From Symsagittifera roscoffensis (Eukaryota; Xenacoelomorpha; Acoela; Convolutidae): a stretch of DNA of 64,000 bases. This document shows positions 18,038-28,697 of the stretch, in pieces (within the stretch, counting starts at the first letter, position 1; every line of letters begins with the position of its first letter). The stretch is taken from the NCBI RefSeq assembly GCF_963678635.1, contig NC_087063.1, forward strand, positions 75,353,617 to 75,417,616, given 5' to 3'. The position numbers were made by a program, and so were the translations under genes. The notes under the pieces are model-generated. The model was not told the origin of the DNA. It worked only from the letters and a program-made list of their open reading frames with translations, and did not search any database.

Positions 18038-19263
18038 AGGGTGTTAAGTGAATTCTAATTGCTTAAACTGTTAGTCCTTACGATTTTTTGGTTAGCTTAA
18101 CCTGGGTCTATTTGTTCAGGGTTGGAGAGAAAAGTATATCTATTCCGGAGAATGGTTTTTACTTTCTCGTGGCTAGTATAAGTTAAGGTGTTAACTTACT
18201 TAATCTTACTTAGGGGTAGTGATTGTGTTCAAGGGTTGGTGAATAGTAAATCGATCCACAAGGTTCAGGTATAATTAGAACGCGAGTAGTTCGTTAGATA
18301 CTATTTTAAACTTACTAAGTCTAAGATTTACCCTGGGTCTGGTAAGAGGGGGGGTCAAGTGAAGGATGAATAACCGAAGTTCTTCACTGTTTATCCTAAT
18401 TTGAATGATTAGTTTTGTTTAAAAATTTCTATTAGTCTTAGGTCTTTAGAAAGGGTTGGATAGTGAATCGACGTTTGAGGTCGTTAGACACTAATTAAGT
18501 GGGTGGGGGAGAACAAAGTTGTTCTGTTTGATCCAAGGATAAGCCTTGATGATCAAATTTGAAATTTAATTAAGTAGAAAATGATTTAAGATCCAAGGAT
18601 AAGCCTTGATGATCTGATTTTAAAATTAAGTGAATTTAAGTTTTAATAAGATTTAAATTTGTGTAAAGGAAAGATTTAGTGTTTTATGATATTAGTGAGT
18701 TCATGATTGCTGTTATGTTTTAGGTGATGAAGCTGGAACAACAGGATGATTTATGATTACTAACCATTTATTGTCATGCTACTAATTTTTATTTTTATTT
18801 TCCAATAAATATTTTTCAAACATGTTTTGTATATTACTGCAGAGTTTTGGGAAAACGATCTGAGATCTTTTTATCAATCGTTATTGTATATTATTAATTT
18901 TGTTTAGCGCCTGAAATGATTTTGAAGATTAACTTCAAGGTTTTATGTTTGCAAATGGAAATCTAAATTCATTGCGAGTAGTATTCTAAATATAAAAGTT
19001 TGTTCTGGCTTTTGCCGAACTATCATATAACTATATGGCAAGTTTCTACTTTGTCGTATGTCGTCTCTGGTTCGAGGTCTTCTTCCAATTCCGGGTAGTT
19101 CTGTTATGGTTCGGAATATTGGCTCTGATCTATTGAGTCGTAGAGACATTTCGATTAAATTATTGTCGTATAACATTTTGTAAATGTTTTTGTCTAATTT
19201 CTAATCTATTTTGGTTAATTCTAATCTATTAAGGTCTTGTTCGAGACTTATGGTCGCACCAGA
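18038..19263 (-). other. Element A 5' leader with primer-binding site
   Basis: Leader between the 5' LTR and ORF1. The primer-binding site is the complement of 19244-19261; on the sense strand it starts TGGTGCGACCATAAG, two bases after the LTR. It would pair with a tRNA 3' end reading ...GGTCGCACCA, which I cannot assign. A 25-base direct repeat occurs at 18530-18554 and 18590-18614 (GATCCAAGGATAAGCC then TTGATGATC, each partly self-complementary) and may form stem-loops in the RNA, perhaps for packaging. Confidence 0.65.
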
Positions 19264-19673
19264 TGAGTTAGGACCGAAGTGTATAACTCATAGAGTAATT
19301 TCGGATAGGGTACACCGTCTGCTCGTCACGCTATCTTATTTTCGGCCGGATAGATTCGTGCAACTTCTTAGTCTAATACCGATCCTAATCTTACTCTTAT
19401 ACTATCTAGTCTCAGGTTGTTTAACTAGTCTCTGCTAGGCTCAATAGATCTAGGGTATACTGGTTTATTGCGGCTGCTGAAGTACTCGGGAGAGTTCAAC
19501 TAATTTCTAAGTTAAATTCAAATCTCTCTGGTGCTGAAATTACAAGTAACTTCAGCACTTACAAATAAGTGGGTTGTTAGTTAGATGGATCATGATTGGT
19601 TAATATTAAATACTTTACATTGGTAAAACATTTAATTTATCCAATCATAAAATATAGTTTAGATCAGGTTCCA
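19264..19673 (-). repeat. 5' LTR of element A
   Basis: A 410-base repeat, identical to 769-1178 except at about two positions, bounded by TG and CA. It should hold the promoter that drives the minus-strand transcript. The 28-base palindrome found in the other LTR is present here too. The host bases CATC that follow at 19674-19677 match 765-768. Confidence 0.93.
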
Positions 19674-19953
19674 CATCCTTTGCAATAAATTACGAAAAAA
19701 TTCGTCCGAAGCATTTTGACAAAATTGCAGAATTTTAAAACAAATTTTTTTTTTCTTCATTTTAAGTTTCTTGTTTTTTTTTTGGCGGACAACTGTTGTC
19801 AATTTTGTCTATTTTTTTAAATTTCTACGCGTGTATATCTATCTCACCATACCACGTTCAAAAAACGACATAACTTGAGGAATTTAAGAGCTTGAAGTTT
19901 TTTTAGAACCGCAATTACAGCCATTAAACTTTAGCCCAATAAATAGCCATGAT

Positions 19954-20326
19954 CAGTAGCGTGGCGAGGTGGGGGCCAAGGTTGGGGGGTGGAGGGGGGG
20001 GGGGTTATCCAACGCTCATCCTTTAATTTTGGTTGCAAAGTTTTTTCAAAGGATCGCCTTTGGTATACTTCTACGAGATCTAATTTGGCTGGCTAACATC
20101 TAAATTTTTTTAAAGGCGCCCTAGGCGCCAAAATAACTAAATTTGAGGGCGAGCGCGCCAAAAAACGCACTTTTGGTCAAATATTATTTTAAAATGCTCA
20201 AACTATCTTTTTTAGCCAGTTTTTTTTCAAGTTGGACAACCTAAGAAAAAGGTTGGCAATTTTTTCAATTTTTTTTCTCAAAAAACCGCTACCCTCCCCC
20301 TAAAAAAATTTCTGCGCGCGCCACTG
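19954..20326. mobile_element. hAT-type MITE, 373 bp
   Basis: A non-autonomous element with imperfect terminal inverted repeats: CAGTAGCGTGGCGAGG at the left and the complement of CAGTGGCGCGCGCAGA at the right. Ends of the CAGTGGCG type are common in hAT elements. The flanks GCCATGAT (19946-19953) and GTCATGAT (20327-20334) form an 8-base target duplication with one mismatch, the hAT size. No transposase is encoded. A run of G lies near 19990. It ends about 30 bases before the DEG/ENaC exon. Confidence 0.7.
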
Positions 20327-20359
20327 GTCATGATAGCTATGACAGACACTTATTTGCAG

Positions 20360-20541
20360 TGTTCTGAAATATTACGAGAGGGGCTACAACCAGATGTTAT
20401 GTGTGAGTGAATGCTACACAGAGATAGAGTTCGAAACATGTGGATGCGTGACTGTCTCCCAGATGTTCTTTCCAAATGACACTCTGGAATGTGGCACTCT
20501 CACTATGACTATGTGTTCACTCAATCAGGAACAACTACTCG
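20360..20541 (+). CDS. DEG/ENaC channel gene, Cys-rich extracellular exon
   Basis: Exon-like stretch preceded by a good acceptor (TTATTTGCAG at 20350-20359). The frame reads YYERGYNQMLCVSECYTEI, then the CGC signature and further cysteines. This matches the ordered-cysteine pattern of the extracellular domain of degenerin/epithelial sodium channels (C...EC...CGC...FP...C...C). These are trimeric, amiloride-sensitive cation channels of animal plasma membranes. The 3' end is uncertain; the GT at 20542 is one candidate donor. The N-terminal exons with the first membrane segment were not found between element A and this point. They may lie beyond element A or be lost. Confidence 0.72.
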
Positions 20542-20627
20542 GTTACTTCACTAATGACGCATCTAAACTAGAACTTAGCCTCCCCCTCCACAAAATTTTT
20601 GGGTCTTCTGTTTTACAGCGCACTCAT

Positions 20628-20756
20628 TGCGTTTTAAAAACGCATTTTAATTTTCAAGTTTCATTCGTTTTGTCCGAATAATTTATATCAACTTGTTGTT
20701 TAAATTATCCGGACAAAACGAATAAAAAATAAAAAAAATTAAAAAACGCGTTTTTC
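20628..20756. repeat. Foldback repeat in the DEG/ENaC intron
   Basis: Two arms are mutually complementary around a short AT-rich centre: TTCGTTTTGTCCGAATAATTTA near 20668-20689, and its complement with one base change near 20700-20722. The complementarity continues outward into GCGTTTT/AAAACGC tracts. This is typical of a small palindromic MITE. It lies within the presumed intron. Confidence 0.6.
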
Positions 20757-21040
20757 TCAAATTGGGTTAAATTTCGACAAAAAATGATGAATGCAGAAAA
20801 TTTTGCTAAAAATTTCAGCAGAATTCTTAAAGTGCATTTTTTTTGCGAAATTCGAGCCCAAATTTTACCCCAAAAACGGCCAAGTTCGACTTTTTTAGTC
20901 AATCAAAAATTACTTATTTTTTCTTGACTGCCTTTGCCATCCCTCGGCATTTCCAGTTATGATTCAAACCTGTTTCTAAAAAGTGATTTAATGGTGCCAT
21001 ATAATAATCAGCAAAACCCATGCTTGTTTAAGAGAGGTGC

Positions 21041-21433
21041 TTGAGAAGTTGCAACCCTCAGTGTGGTTTCACAAAGTACAATTTTGAACGAACCTTTGCT
21101 AAGTTTCCGAACCCTGGATTTATAGAATACTTGAAATCAGTGGCGCCGGACGAAGAAGTGAGTGGAAATTACTCGAGGAAAAACTACGGCGAGTTGGTTA
21201 TCAATTTTTCCTCTCTGATTGTACAACAAACGACTATTCTGCCGAAGTACGAGATATTCTCGGCCGGAAGTGCTATGGGGGGACTCCTCGGTTTGATGTT
21301 AGGAGGGAGTATTCTCACCGTATACGAACTGGCCGAGCTACTAGGTGGATTATTGTATGCAGTAGTTCAACTTGCTGCAAGAAAAATTATTCAGAGAAGC
21401 AGTTTGGCAAAAGTCGCTGATATTCGATCATAG
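21041..21433 (+). CDS. DEG/ENaC channel gene, last exon
   Basis: Encodes the end of the extracellular domain (CNPQCGFTKYNF, then a stretch rich in hydrophobic strands) and the second membrane segment, GGLLGLMLGGSILTVYEL. The GLxLGxS...E pattern is the hallmark of the DEG/ENaC pore and selectivity filter (G-x-S). After it come a hydrophobic stretch and a short basic cytoplasmic tail ending at a TAG. The acceptor is not certain; AG dinucleotides at about 21029-21045 are candidates. The length and motifs look intact, so the gene may be functional if its upstream exons survive. Confidence 0.78.
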   Translation: MRSCNPQCGFTKYNFERTFAKFPNPGFIEYLKSVAPDEEVSGNYSRKNYGELVINFSSLIVQQTTILPKYEIFSAGSAMGGLLGLMLGGSILTVYELAELLGGLLYAVVQLAARKIIQRSSLAKVADIRS

Positions 21434-21538
21434 ACACCCGATGCATTAAATATGATACTTTTTAGTTACTTGTTATGAAATCCGTAATAAATCATATTTT
21501 GATTTTGAACTGCTGGGTTGTTGTTTTTTTTTTCATCG

Positions 21539-22016
21539 CATGTATAAGCTCTATTTAGATTGAGCATACTTTTCAGACTGAGAAACTGAATTTGAACAGT
21601 TTTTTGACTAAATATTAGGAGAACTTTTGATATGGGGGAGGGAGAGGAGGAGTTGGCTGCGTTGGTTGCTGGTTTAATTATCTCATTTGCGCTTTTTCGC
21701 ATTAACAAATCAACAATAATCTCATCAAAATTTTCACCAATTAAAATTATATAAAAACCGATTAAAAAATCTTAGTGTTCATGAATTTTCGGGAGTTAAT
21801 AGTCTAAGATTTTTTAATTTGTGAAAATTTCGAAGAGATTATTGTTGATTTGTTAATCCGTAAAAGCGCAAATGAGATAATTAAACCAGCAACCAACGCA
21901 GCCAACTCCCCCTCCCCCTCCCCCATATCAAAAGTTCTCCTAATATTTAGTCAAAAAATTGTTCTAATTCAGTTTCTCAGTCTGAAAAGTATGCTCAATC
22001 TAAATAGATATACATG
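21539..22016. repeat. Large foldback element, arms of about 210-237 bp
   Basis: The left arm (21539-21775) and right arm (21806-22016) are inverted copies around a 30-base centre, for example CATGTATA at the left end against TATACATG at the right. The inner stems are AAAAAATCTTAG and CTAAGATTTTTT. Because of this, the same apparent peptide can be read on both strands; it is not a gene. The arms differ by indels. This is a foldback MITE or a snap-back duplication. Confidence 0.8.
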
Positions 22017-25000
22017 GAAATATGAAAATATCAATCACAAAAAAAAACAGACAAGAAACACATCCACCACAATAAATTAAAACTTAGAAGAGTTTCGAGT
22101 GTCCGCTAACCCAACAACACGTGGTTAGACGCCAATCGATCCGAACACAACATTGCCAAAGTGATTGGTTCTCATATAAAACTTCAACATGTTTTTGAAG
22201 TACGAAAACTTCAATCTCAGAAAAACAGGCGAAAGCAAAATTATTAGCATAAGGCAAGCTGTTAGTAATTTCCGATCTTGCATTATACCAACAAATCGTG
22301 GTTCAACACCAACTGATCCGAAAGCAAAAACATACCAAAAAAATTGTTGTCATAAAAAAATTCAACATATTTTTGGAAACACGAAAATTCAATCCCATAA
22401 AAACTGACAAGAAACACAACAACTATCATTATGCAAGCTTTTAGTTATTCTCGAGCGTTCAACAAGCCAAAAAGTTCTGGTTGGGCGCCAACTGCTCCGA
22501 AAACAAAAATATCCAAAGAAACGTTTGTCATGTTTGTCATAAAAACGTCAGCAAATTACGTCAATTGGAATTACGAAAAATTCAGAAACGCAGACGAAAA
22601 AGCAGCATTAGCATTAAGAAAGCTTAATTAGCCACTAGCATTAACAAAGCTCTATGTATTTTCTGAGCGTCTTTAATATTTACGAATTTCTTTTTGTTTT
22701 AAGTTTCTATTAGAGCAGCCCAGCTTGATAAAAAGTAGATTCGAAAGTAAACGTTTTTCTTACATGAATTTTTTAAAAAAAGTTAAAAGTTTATTCACGT
22801 TTGTAGCACTATTTCAAATGAAAAGCGTAATATACTTTCCCTTAAGCATTGAAGTTTGCAATAAATTTAAGAAGAAACATAAGTTGAGTTGTCAAAAAAA
22901 AACCGATTTGGGGATTATTAATTTTTAGGATTTTTATCGAAACAAAACTTCAAGATCACCATTGTAAAAAAAACAACTTGAAGTTCGTCACAAATTAAAA
23001 TCCTTTTGAAGAAAACAATAAAAAAACAAGCTCCAGTATTGAAGAATCATATGAATAAAAACTACAAAGCGGCAACTAAGTTAGCAATATTGGATTTTAC
23101 GGTCATTGAGCCAAAAAAATGATGTCAAAAACTTAAGCATTAGAACTCGTTTAAAATTTTGAAGCTTTAGGCTACACTCAAGCATAAAAATTTATTTTGT
23201 CTTTTATACAATGCTTTTAGAGACAGACAATCAAAACCATAAAAAAAAATGGACTCCGATTGAGCCGAGAACAAAATACGACAGAAAATATCGAGCCGCA
23301 AAAAATAAATTTCGAAATTTTGGCTAAAATTTTCCTAAAAGGATGAAATCATCAGCTGTTCCTGCTCTCATACGACGCATATGGAGGTAACCAAGCCAAT
23401 AAATTATTAACCGAAACGTACCAATCGAAGAAACCTTACATTTGAGAAAAAACAGAAAGTAAATTATTTTTGTATTCAGCTTTTCAGTCCAGCCTTTCTT
23501 CAATAAAAATCTACTTTCGAAGCAAGAAGGCGATCACTTTTTTGCGCAATTACCGCCATTGGAGAGAGCAATTTATCATTTTTTTGCAAATGAACTCGAA
23601 ATGAGCTCAAAAAATGCATACATACCTAAGTGCATACATAAATGAATTGAAATTTACGAGACAATTCTCCAGTCAGCAGAAAACCTTAGTAGTTTCCTTG
23701 TTGAAAAAATAACAAAATGATGCTGACTTGTAAACATTTACTCCTAAACACAGCGGCAAAATGCATTTCGAAAAAATATAAATATAGATTGAAAAGGAGT
23801 TCAAAAAAGCAAGAATACAAGAAAAGAAAACTTGAACTCAGAAGCGAAGCTGTACTTCGCAAACACAAGCGATAAAACGGCAGAAAAAAGCTCTGAATGG
23901 GTCAAAAAATGCAAAGAGGAAAATAGGTAAGTCTGATAAAAATTCTGTACCGGAATCCAATCTGCTGACTTTCCAAGCCCTAGCTGATTCCTATCGAAAG
24001 TACGGATAATACGCTTTTGCTGGGGAGATTACATCTCCATTTGATTTTTTTTCGGATAAAGAGAAGCAAAGAAATTGCAAATAACAGCTCTAAACAGGGA
24101 AACAAAATCAATTAAAAAAACACTTTGAGAAAAAAGTTTGCAAGATTAAGAAAATCATGTTTTCATATCTGCTCCACAACCACTTGTAATTTTACTAACA
24201 CAAGGGATCAATAAAGCAGCAGTTTTTGTCAAACTGCCAATGCTATGCAGCAAAAATTAGACAAAAAAATGATTTCAAGGATGCGGATTTGAATCTCCGA
24301 CCTGTTGATTACGAGTCTCGCGTCCTGGCAACTGCGACACATTCTGTTAGCAGTAAACTAGTGTCCCAGCTATTGCTGGATCAACCTGTTTTAAAAATTT
24401 CAACAAAGAGGCAAAAAAAGCTATGCATATTTTGCGATGCAACGAAAGGGTACCATTGCAAGATAGAAATAATTAATTGGGAAAAAATTAAAAACAACTG
24501 GAAATATGAAAAAAAAACAATCACAAAAAAAACAGACGAGAAACACTTCCACCACAATAAATTTTCCACCACTTCCATAGAGTGTCGGCTAGCCAAACAA
24601 CACGTGGTTAGACGCCAATCGATCCGAACACAACATTGCCAAAGTGAATGGTTCTCATAGAAAACTTCAACATGTTTTTGAAAGTACGAAACTTCAATCT
24701 AAGAAAAACAGGCGAAAGCAAAATCAATAAGATAAGGCCAGCTCTTATTAAAATCCAGACTTCCATTATGCCAACAACTCGTGCTTTGACACCGATTGAT
24801 CTGAAAACAAAAACTTACCAAAAAAATTGTTGTCATAAAAAAATTCAACATATTTTTGGAAACACGAAAACTCAATCTCAGAAAAACTGACAAGAAACAC
24901 AACATCTATCATTATGCAAGCTTTTAGTTTTTTCGAGCGTTCAACAAGCCAAGAATTTCTGGTTGGACGCCAACTGATCCGAAAACAAAAATATCTAAAG

Positions 25001-25520
25001 AAATTTTTGTCATAAAAACGTCAGCAAATTTTTGGAATTACGAAAAAATCAATATCAGAAAAGCAACGAAAAACACAACCACTAGCATTAAGAAAGCTTT
25101 AAGTACTTTCTGAGCCTCCACAAAGGCAAAAAAACGTCGTTAGACGCCATTTAATTCGAAAACAAAAACACCAAAAGCAGTGGATGTCATAGGAACTCAT
25201 GAAAAAAACTGAATCTCAGGAAAGAACATGAAATCTCAGGAAAGAACATACGAACATGAAAAAAACTGAATCTCAGGAAAGCAATGGAAACACAAGAACT
25301 AGCATTGAGCAAGTTTTTATTTTTTTTTGAGCGGACACTAAGCCTCAACACGTGTTTAGACGCCAATTGATCTGAAAACAAAAATACCAATGGAATAGTT
25401 TTCATTTAAAAAATCATAATTTTTTTGGAAGTATGAAAAACCCAATCTGAGAAAAACAGACGTGAAACACAACCACTACGATCAAGCAAGCTTAAGATTT
25501 TTCCGTAGGCAAAATTTTTT
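22017..25520. repeat. Dispersed/tandem repeat family, unit roughly 170-190 bp
   Basis: AT-rich DNA containing many diverged copies of a unit. Landmarks are CACGTGGTTAGACGCCAATC, GATCCGAAAACAAAAATACC, TGTCATAAAAA, ATTTTTGGAA.TACGAAAA, CTCAGAAAAAC and GAAACACAACCACTA. Clear copies lie at about 22090-22640 and 24580-25500. The first two (22110-22420 and 24590-24900) are the closest pair. A short local duplication at 25198-25285 repeats GAATCTCAGGAAAG. No gene is supported; small ORFs here are repeat products. The middle part (22650-24200) is A-rich and shows nothing clear. Confidence 0.6.
24279..24345 (-). pseudogene. tRNA-Thr(CGT)-like sequence, probable SINE head
   Basis: On the minus strand this reads like a tRNA: an A-box-like segment GTCGCAGTTGCC, an anticodon arm GACTCGTAATC with CGT in the loop, and a B-box/T-arm region GAGATTCAAATCC. 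The acceptor stem does not pair well. The downstream sequence is A-rich repeat DNA. This suggests a degenerate tRNA or the head of a tRNA-derived SINE rather than a working gene. Confidence 0.5.
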
Positions 25521-26826
25521 TCAGTACAAAACTTTGGAAGTGTCGCTAAAGCAGGGGGGTTTCCACAAGCCTTTCTCGCCAGTTAAAGTCAATTTTAAAG
25601 GGTAGTTCTTGAGAAAAATCAAAAAGACTGGAAAAGAAAAAAGTGAAAAACGTTTCCAAAGCCTATCAAAAAAATGGACCAATGAAAAACCTCATCCCAT
25701 ACATTATGATAAAACTTGCTTTTATCACACAAGATTTCTAGGCAAACAAGCTGGAATCAAAGCCGACAATCCTACAGCAGAAACTAGCTGAGCCAAAAAA
25801 TAAGATATATTTTTTTATGTTGAGAAAATTTTAAATCCCCCCTGAAACTACATTGAAAATTACTCGCAAATACCATCATACTTGCCTACAGCTAAAAATC
25901 ATTCATGCACACTTAAGCCGACAAATTTTGAGCAGACCAACGAAAGTGCCATCATTCTATTTTTACCAGGAAAAAAAACTTTCATATTTGTACATACTGC
26001 AAAAAGGACTTTTCAGACCCTAGGATACAGGGCAACCGGGATACCTCCACGCCAAGTGGGAAGAATCGTAGAAGTTGTTAAGGTTCAAGCAAGTTCAATT
26101 TCTTGTAGATATTTACTGGGGAAAATGTCGCAAGTGTAAATAATCCATTATAATCTGTTAAAATTGATTTTTTGTCATTAAAAAAGAAGATTATTTTCCA
26201 TTTCTAATCAATTGTATCAATCGGTTTTAATTATGGAGAATGACAATGAACACCTAAAATAATCGAGTTTTATCCATGAAAGTCCAGCGCAGAAAAACAT
26301 ATAAGAAAATAATTTTGGTTCAACGCTGACTGTCATTGATAACGTACAGATCAGAACTGACTTCGTTCGAAGTTTTTCTTGTTCTTCTGATGAGATTAAA
26401 GGTTTACGTAACACCCCCCCCCCTCCCCCTAAAAAGAAATGGAAAATATTGTTAAGTAGATTCAATTCGTGGACTTTCTGAACTATCAGAAAGCAGCAAA
26501 ACTAGGATTCTCAATAGAAAACTTATGTGCCAATTTACTATTTTATTTAGAGAGGCGGAGATTCTTTAGGAGTTATCATAGGGTTGAGATTGTTAATTAG
26601 ATCCGAGAATGGGAAATAAAATTTTTCAGACAAGATTTTTAGTAAAAACTACAAAGTTAAATTTATAATAATTGAAATTGCGGTTATAATATATGTGTTA
26701 AACTACTTTTCTCGTATAAAGGTAGGTAATTTGAGACACGAGTATTTTCAATAAAAAACAATGAGTTTTGAGCTTACAGCCCTCAACTCCATGCCCATAT
26801 AGTTCAAACTTAATTGCTTGCTGAAA
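25521..26826. other. AT-rich host DNA without a supported gene
   Basis: No recognisable coding region. Frames at 25609-25791 and 25882-26139 are short and match nothing I know. A C-run (CCCCCCCCCC near 26410) interrupts the region. Confidence 0.45.
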
Positions 26827-27381
26827 TTAATTGCTCCAAGTAACGTACTTAGACCTTCGCTCCAATTCATCGACTATATATTTCAAATCATCGGCATACT
26901 CCCTCAGCTGCTGATTCCAAGCCTCAAGATCATCATTTTTATTTTCTGTTTCATTTTGCAGGATATCTACTATAGTTCTGATTGCTCTAGGAAGGTCATG
27001 CATTCGCTCGTGAATTTCTCTATTCCAGTGAACCTCAAATAAGTGCGCCAAATCGACTGCTCTGCTAGTCGAACCACTGATTGTTTGTTCCTCGAATCGC
27101 CCCTCGGATCTCTGGAAGTTTCCGGCGCAGTTGGTAATACTTTGTCGCAATTTTGGAGTCAATAAACAACGCAATTCAGATTCTTCGGGCAGATGCCTGC
27201 GGTTTACTTTGTTCAAGTCATTGAGAAAGTTTGTCAAGTCCTCGCCACAGAGCAAGTGAGGGTTAACTTGTCGATGAAATTCAATTTTTGGAATATTCAG
27301 GATACAATTGCAGTTCGTGTGATTATCTAAAACTGCAGTTTCTAAACATCCTGTTATGTTTGTTGAAACATTTCGAAAAAA
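26827..27381 (-). CDS. Unrecognised exon-like frame, about 184 codons, Cys and coiled coil
   Basis: A minus-strand frame open from about 27381 to a stop at 26827, with no ATG but a TTG at 27255. The N-terminal part has N-glycosylation sequons (NVS, NIT, NHT) and closely spaced cysteines (GCLET, TNCNC). A second pair of cysteines follows around the ELRCLL and TNCAGN motifs. The last 60 residues are Glu/Asn/Leu-rich and could form a helix. This looks like the last exon of a secreted or surface protein. Lack of an ATG fits an internal or terminal exon. Function and family unknown; the local composition is less AT-rich than the flanks. Confidence 0.45.
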   Translation of the reverse strand, partial: FFRNVSTNITGCLETAVLDNHTNCNCILNIPKIEFHRQVNPHLLCGEDLTNFLNDLNKVNRRHLPEESELRCLLTPKLRQSITNCAGNFQRSEGRFEEQTISGSTSRAVDLAHLFEVHWNREIHERMHDLPRAIRTIVDILQNETENKNDDLEAWNQQLREYADDLKYIVDELERRSKYVTWSN

Positions 27382-27493
27382 TAGTTAAAATATTGCAGAA
27401 AATGTTTGTCAAATCATAGTGTTAAACTAAATCATTCTGAACTCAACCTAAATTTATCATTTACAATATTGACCATTCTGTCAACAAAATTTT

Positions 27494-27775
27494 TTACGGG
27501 GCAAGATCTAGTACCCGATTGCAATACCCGATTGCAAGGGTAATAATTTGAATAAAGAGAGCTTTAATTTTTTGAAGTTCAGTTATTAGAGATCTTGGTA
27601 TGTTGAAATCTTGCCAAACCAAGCTGCCGTATATTATATGAATATTGATCAGGGTTTCAAAAACGTCGTGAAAGCGATAATTTTCATTGGCCCACAAAAT
27701 TTTCTGATCAAAAAATTTCAGCCATATTTTTATATAAAGAAACCTCGGCCGAAAACAAATAGTCCAACAAGTCAT
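27494..27775 (-). pseudogene. Possible remnant of a non-LTR retrotransposon RT
   Basis: A 93-codon frame containing YGSLVWQDF followed by LITELQKIKALFIQII. This resembles the region just after the RT domain in many LINE-type proteins (YG..VW...L..LQ.....). The frame is short and isolated, with no upstream RT or endonuclease seen, so it would be a fragment. The match is weak and could be chance. Confidence 0.25.
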
Positions 27776-28064
27776 TTTAAAATAACAGAATACGAAGTTT
27801 TAAGCAACGGTCGAGAACAACAATTTAATCCATTAATTTTAACCGGAGGCAAAGCAATTTTTATTGGTTCAGGACACGGTTCGAGACTTTATAAGTCAAG
27901 CCAGACACGGATCCAGGCTCAAATTTCATAGTCGCGCCAAAAGTCTGAGCAAAAAAATCTGAACATAAAACATGAATTTGGAATGTGTAATGATTGTTGG
28001 TTATTAAACTCCAAAAATTAAACTCTCACAACATCATGAAAAACAATGACAGTTTAAAAAATTA

Positions 28065-28695
28065 CATTACGAGGCCAAACGGTGCACTGGATAATTTTGT
28101 GTCTTTTCTTTCCTGGATTCCAGAGACAAGTCCTGAAACTTGTTCCAAAATGTAAGTGGATTCCATTTACAAAATTTCAGTGGATTCCGCGTACAAAAAG
28201 CTGTAACGTAAATTTTGTCGGCACCTTGATTTTGTTGCGGGTTCTGCAACGAGCGAATATAGGTAGTTGTTCCGGATTTCGCAATTGTAAGTAGTTTCTA
28301 CAAATTTATGCGGATTCCGCTTACAATCTGCGGATTCCGCTTACAATTTGCGGATTCCGCTTAGAGTTTGCGGAATCCGCTTATAATTTACGGATTCCAC
28401 TTACAGTTGCAGATTCCGCGACAGCTTAAGTTTACTAAACACATATATTATTATTTGTTCATGGATTCCACAAACTGGTTCCGGATTCCACGCATTTTGT
28501 TGCAAATTCCGCAAAGTTGCCTTTTTTGGAGCGATTTTGAGCAACACAGTGTTTTAGCTATTTGTTCTTGGAAACCAAAATAGCAGAGAAAATCAATGAA
28601 AAATAGTAATGTTCCGGATTCCGCGACATATCTGATTTTCGCCTCCTGCGGAATCCACGTACATTTCACAGAATGCACAGTTTGGCCTCGTAATG
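28065..28695. mobile_element. TA-flanked MITE with internal GGATTCC repeats
   Basis: Terminal inverted repeats of 22 bases with one mismatch: CATTACGAGGCCAAACGGTG at the left end, its near-complement at 28674-28695. TA dinucleotides flank both ends, the target of Tc1/mariner-type transposases. No transposase is encoded. Inside, a 20-21-base unit (GCGGATTCCGCTTACAATTT) is repeated about five times at 28310-28420, and GGATTCC or its complement recurs through the whole element. Confidence 0.7.
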
Positions 28696-28697
28696 TA

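Larger units (their letters stand above)
769..19673 (-). mobile_element. Element A: 18.9-kb env-carrying Ty3/gypsy-like LTR retroelement
   Basis: A complete LTR retroelement read on the minus strand. Two 410-base direct repeats (769-1178 and 19264-19673) begin TG and end CA. The insertion is flanked by the 4-base duplication CATC (765-768 and 19674-19677), the size made by many Metaviridae integrases. Inside, in sense order, lie gag, a DSG protease, a YLDD reverse transcriptase, RNase H and a DDE integrase with a GPY/F tail. This PR-RT-RH-IN order is that of Ty3/gypsy and retroviruses. An env-like gene follows, with several extra ORFs on both sides. Most gypsy elements are 5-10 kb, so this one is exceptionally long. 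The two LTRs differ at only about two positions (near 798 and 842 against their right-hand counterparts), so the insertion is young, yet gag-pol carries four stop codons. Confidence 0.93.

Noticed and set aside
21466-22080. Two similar ORFs on opposite strands (KSANEIIKPATNAANS)
   Set aside because: They are the two arms of one foldback repeat, not a conserved gene pair.
24226-24660. 144-codon ORF with DLNLRPVDYESRVLATATH
   Set aside because: That peptide is the antisense translation of a tRNA-like sequence, a common spurious annotation.
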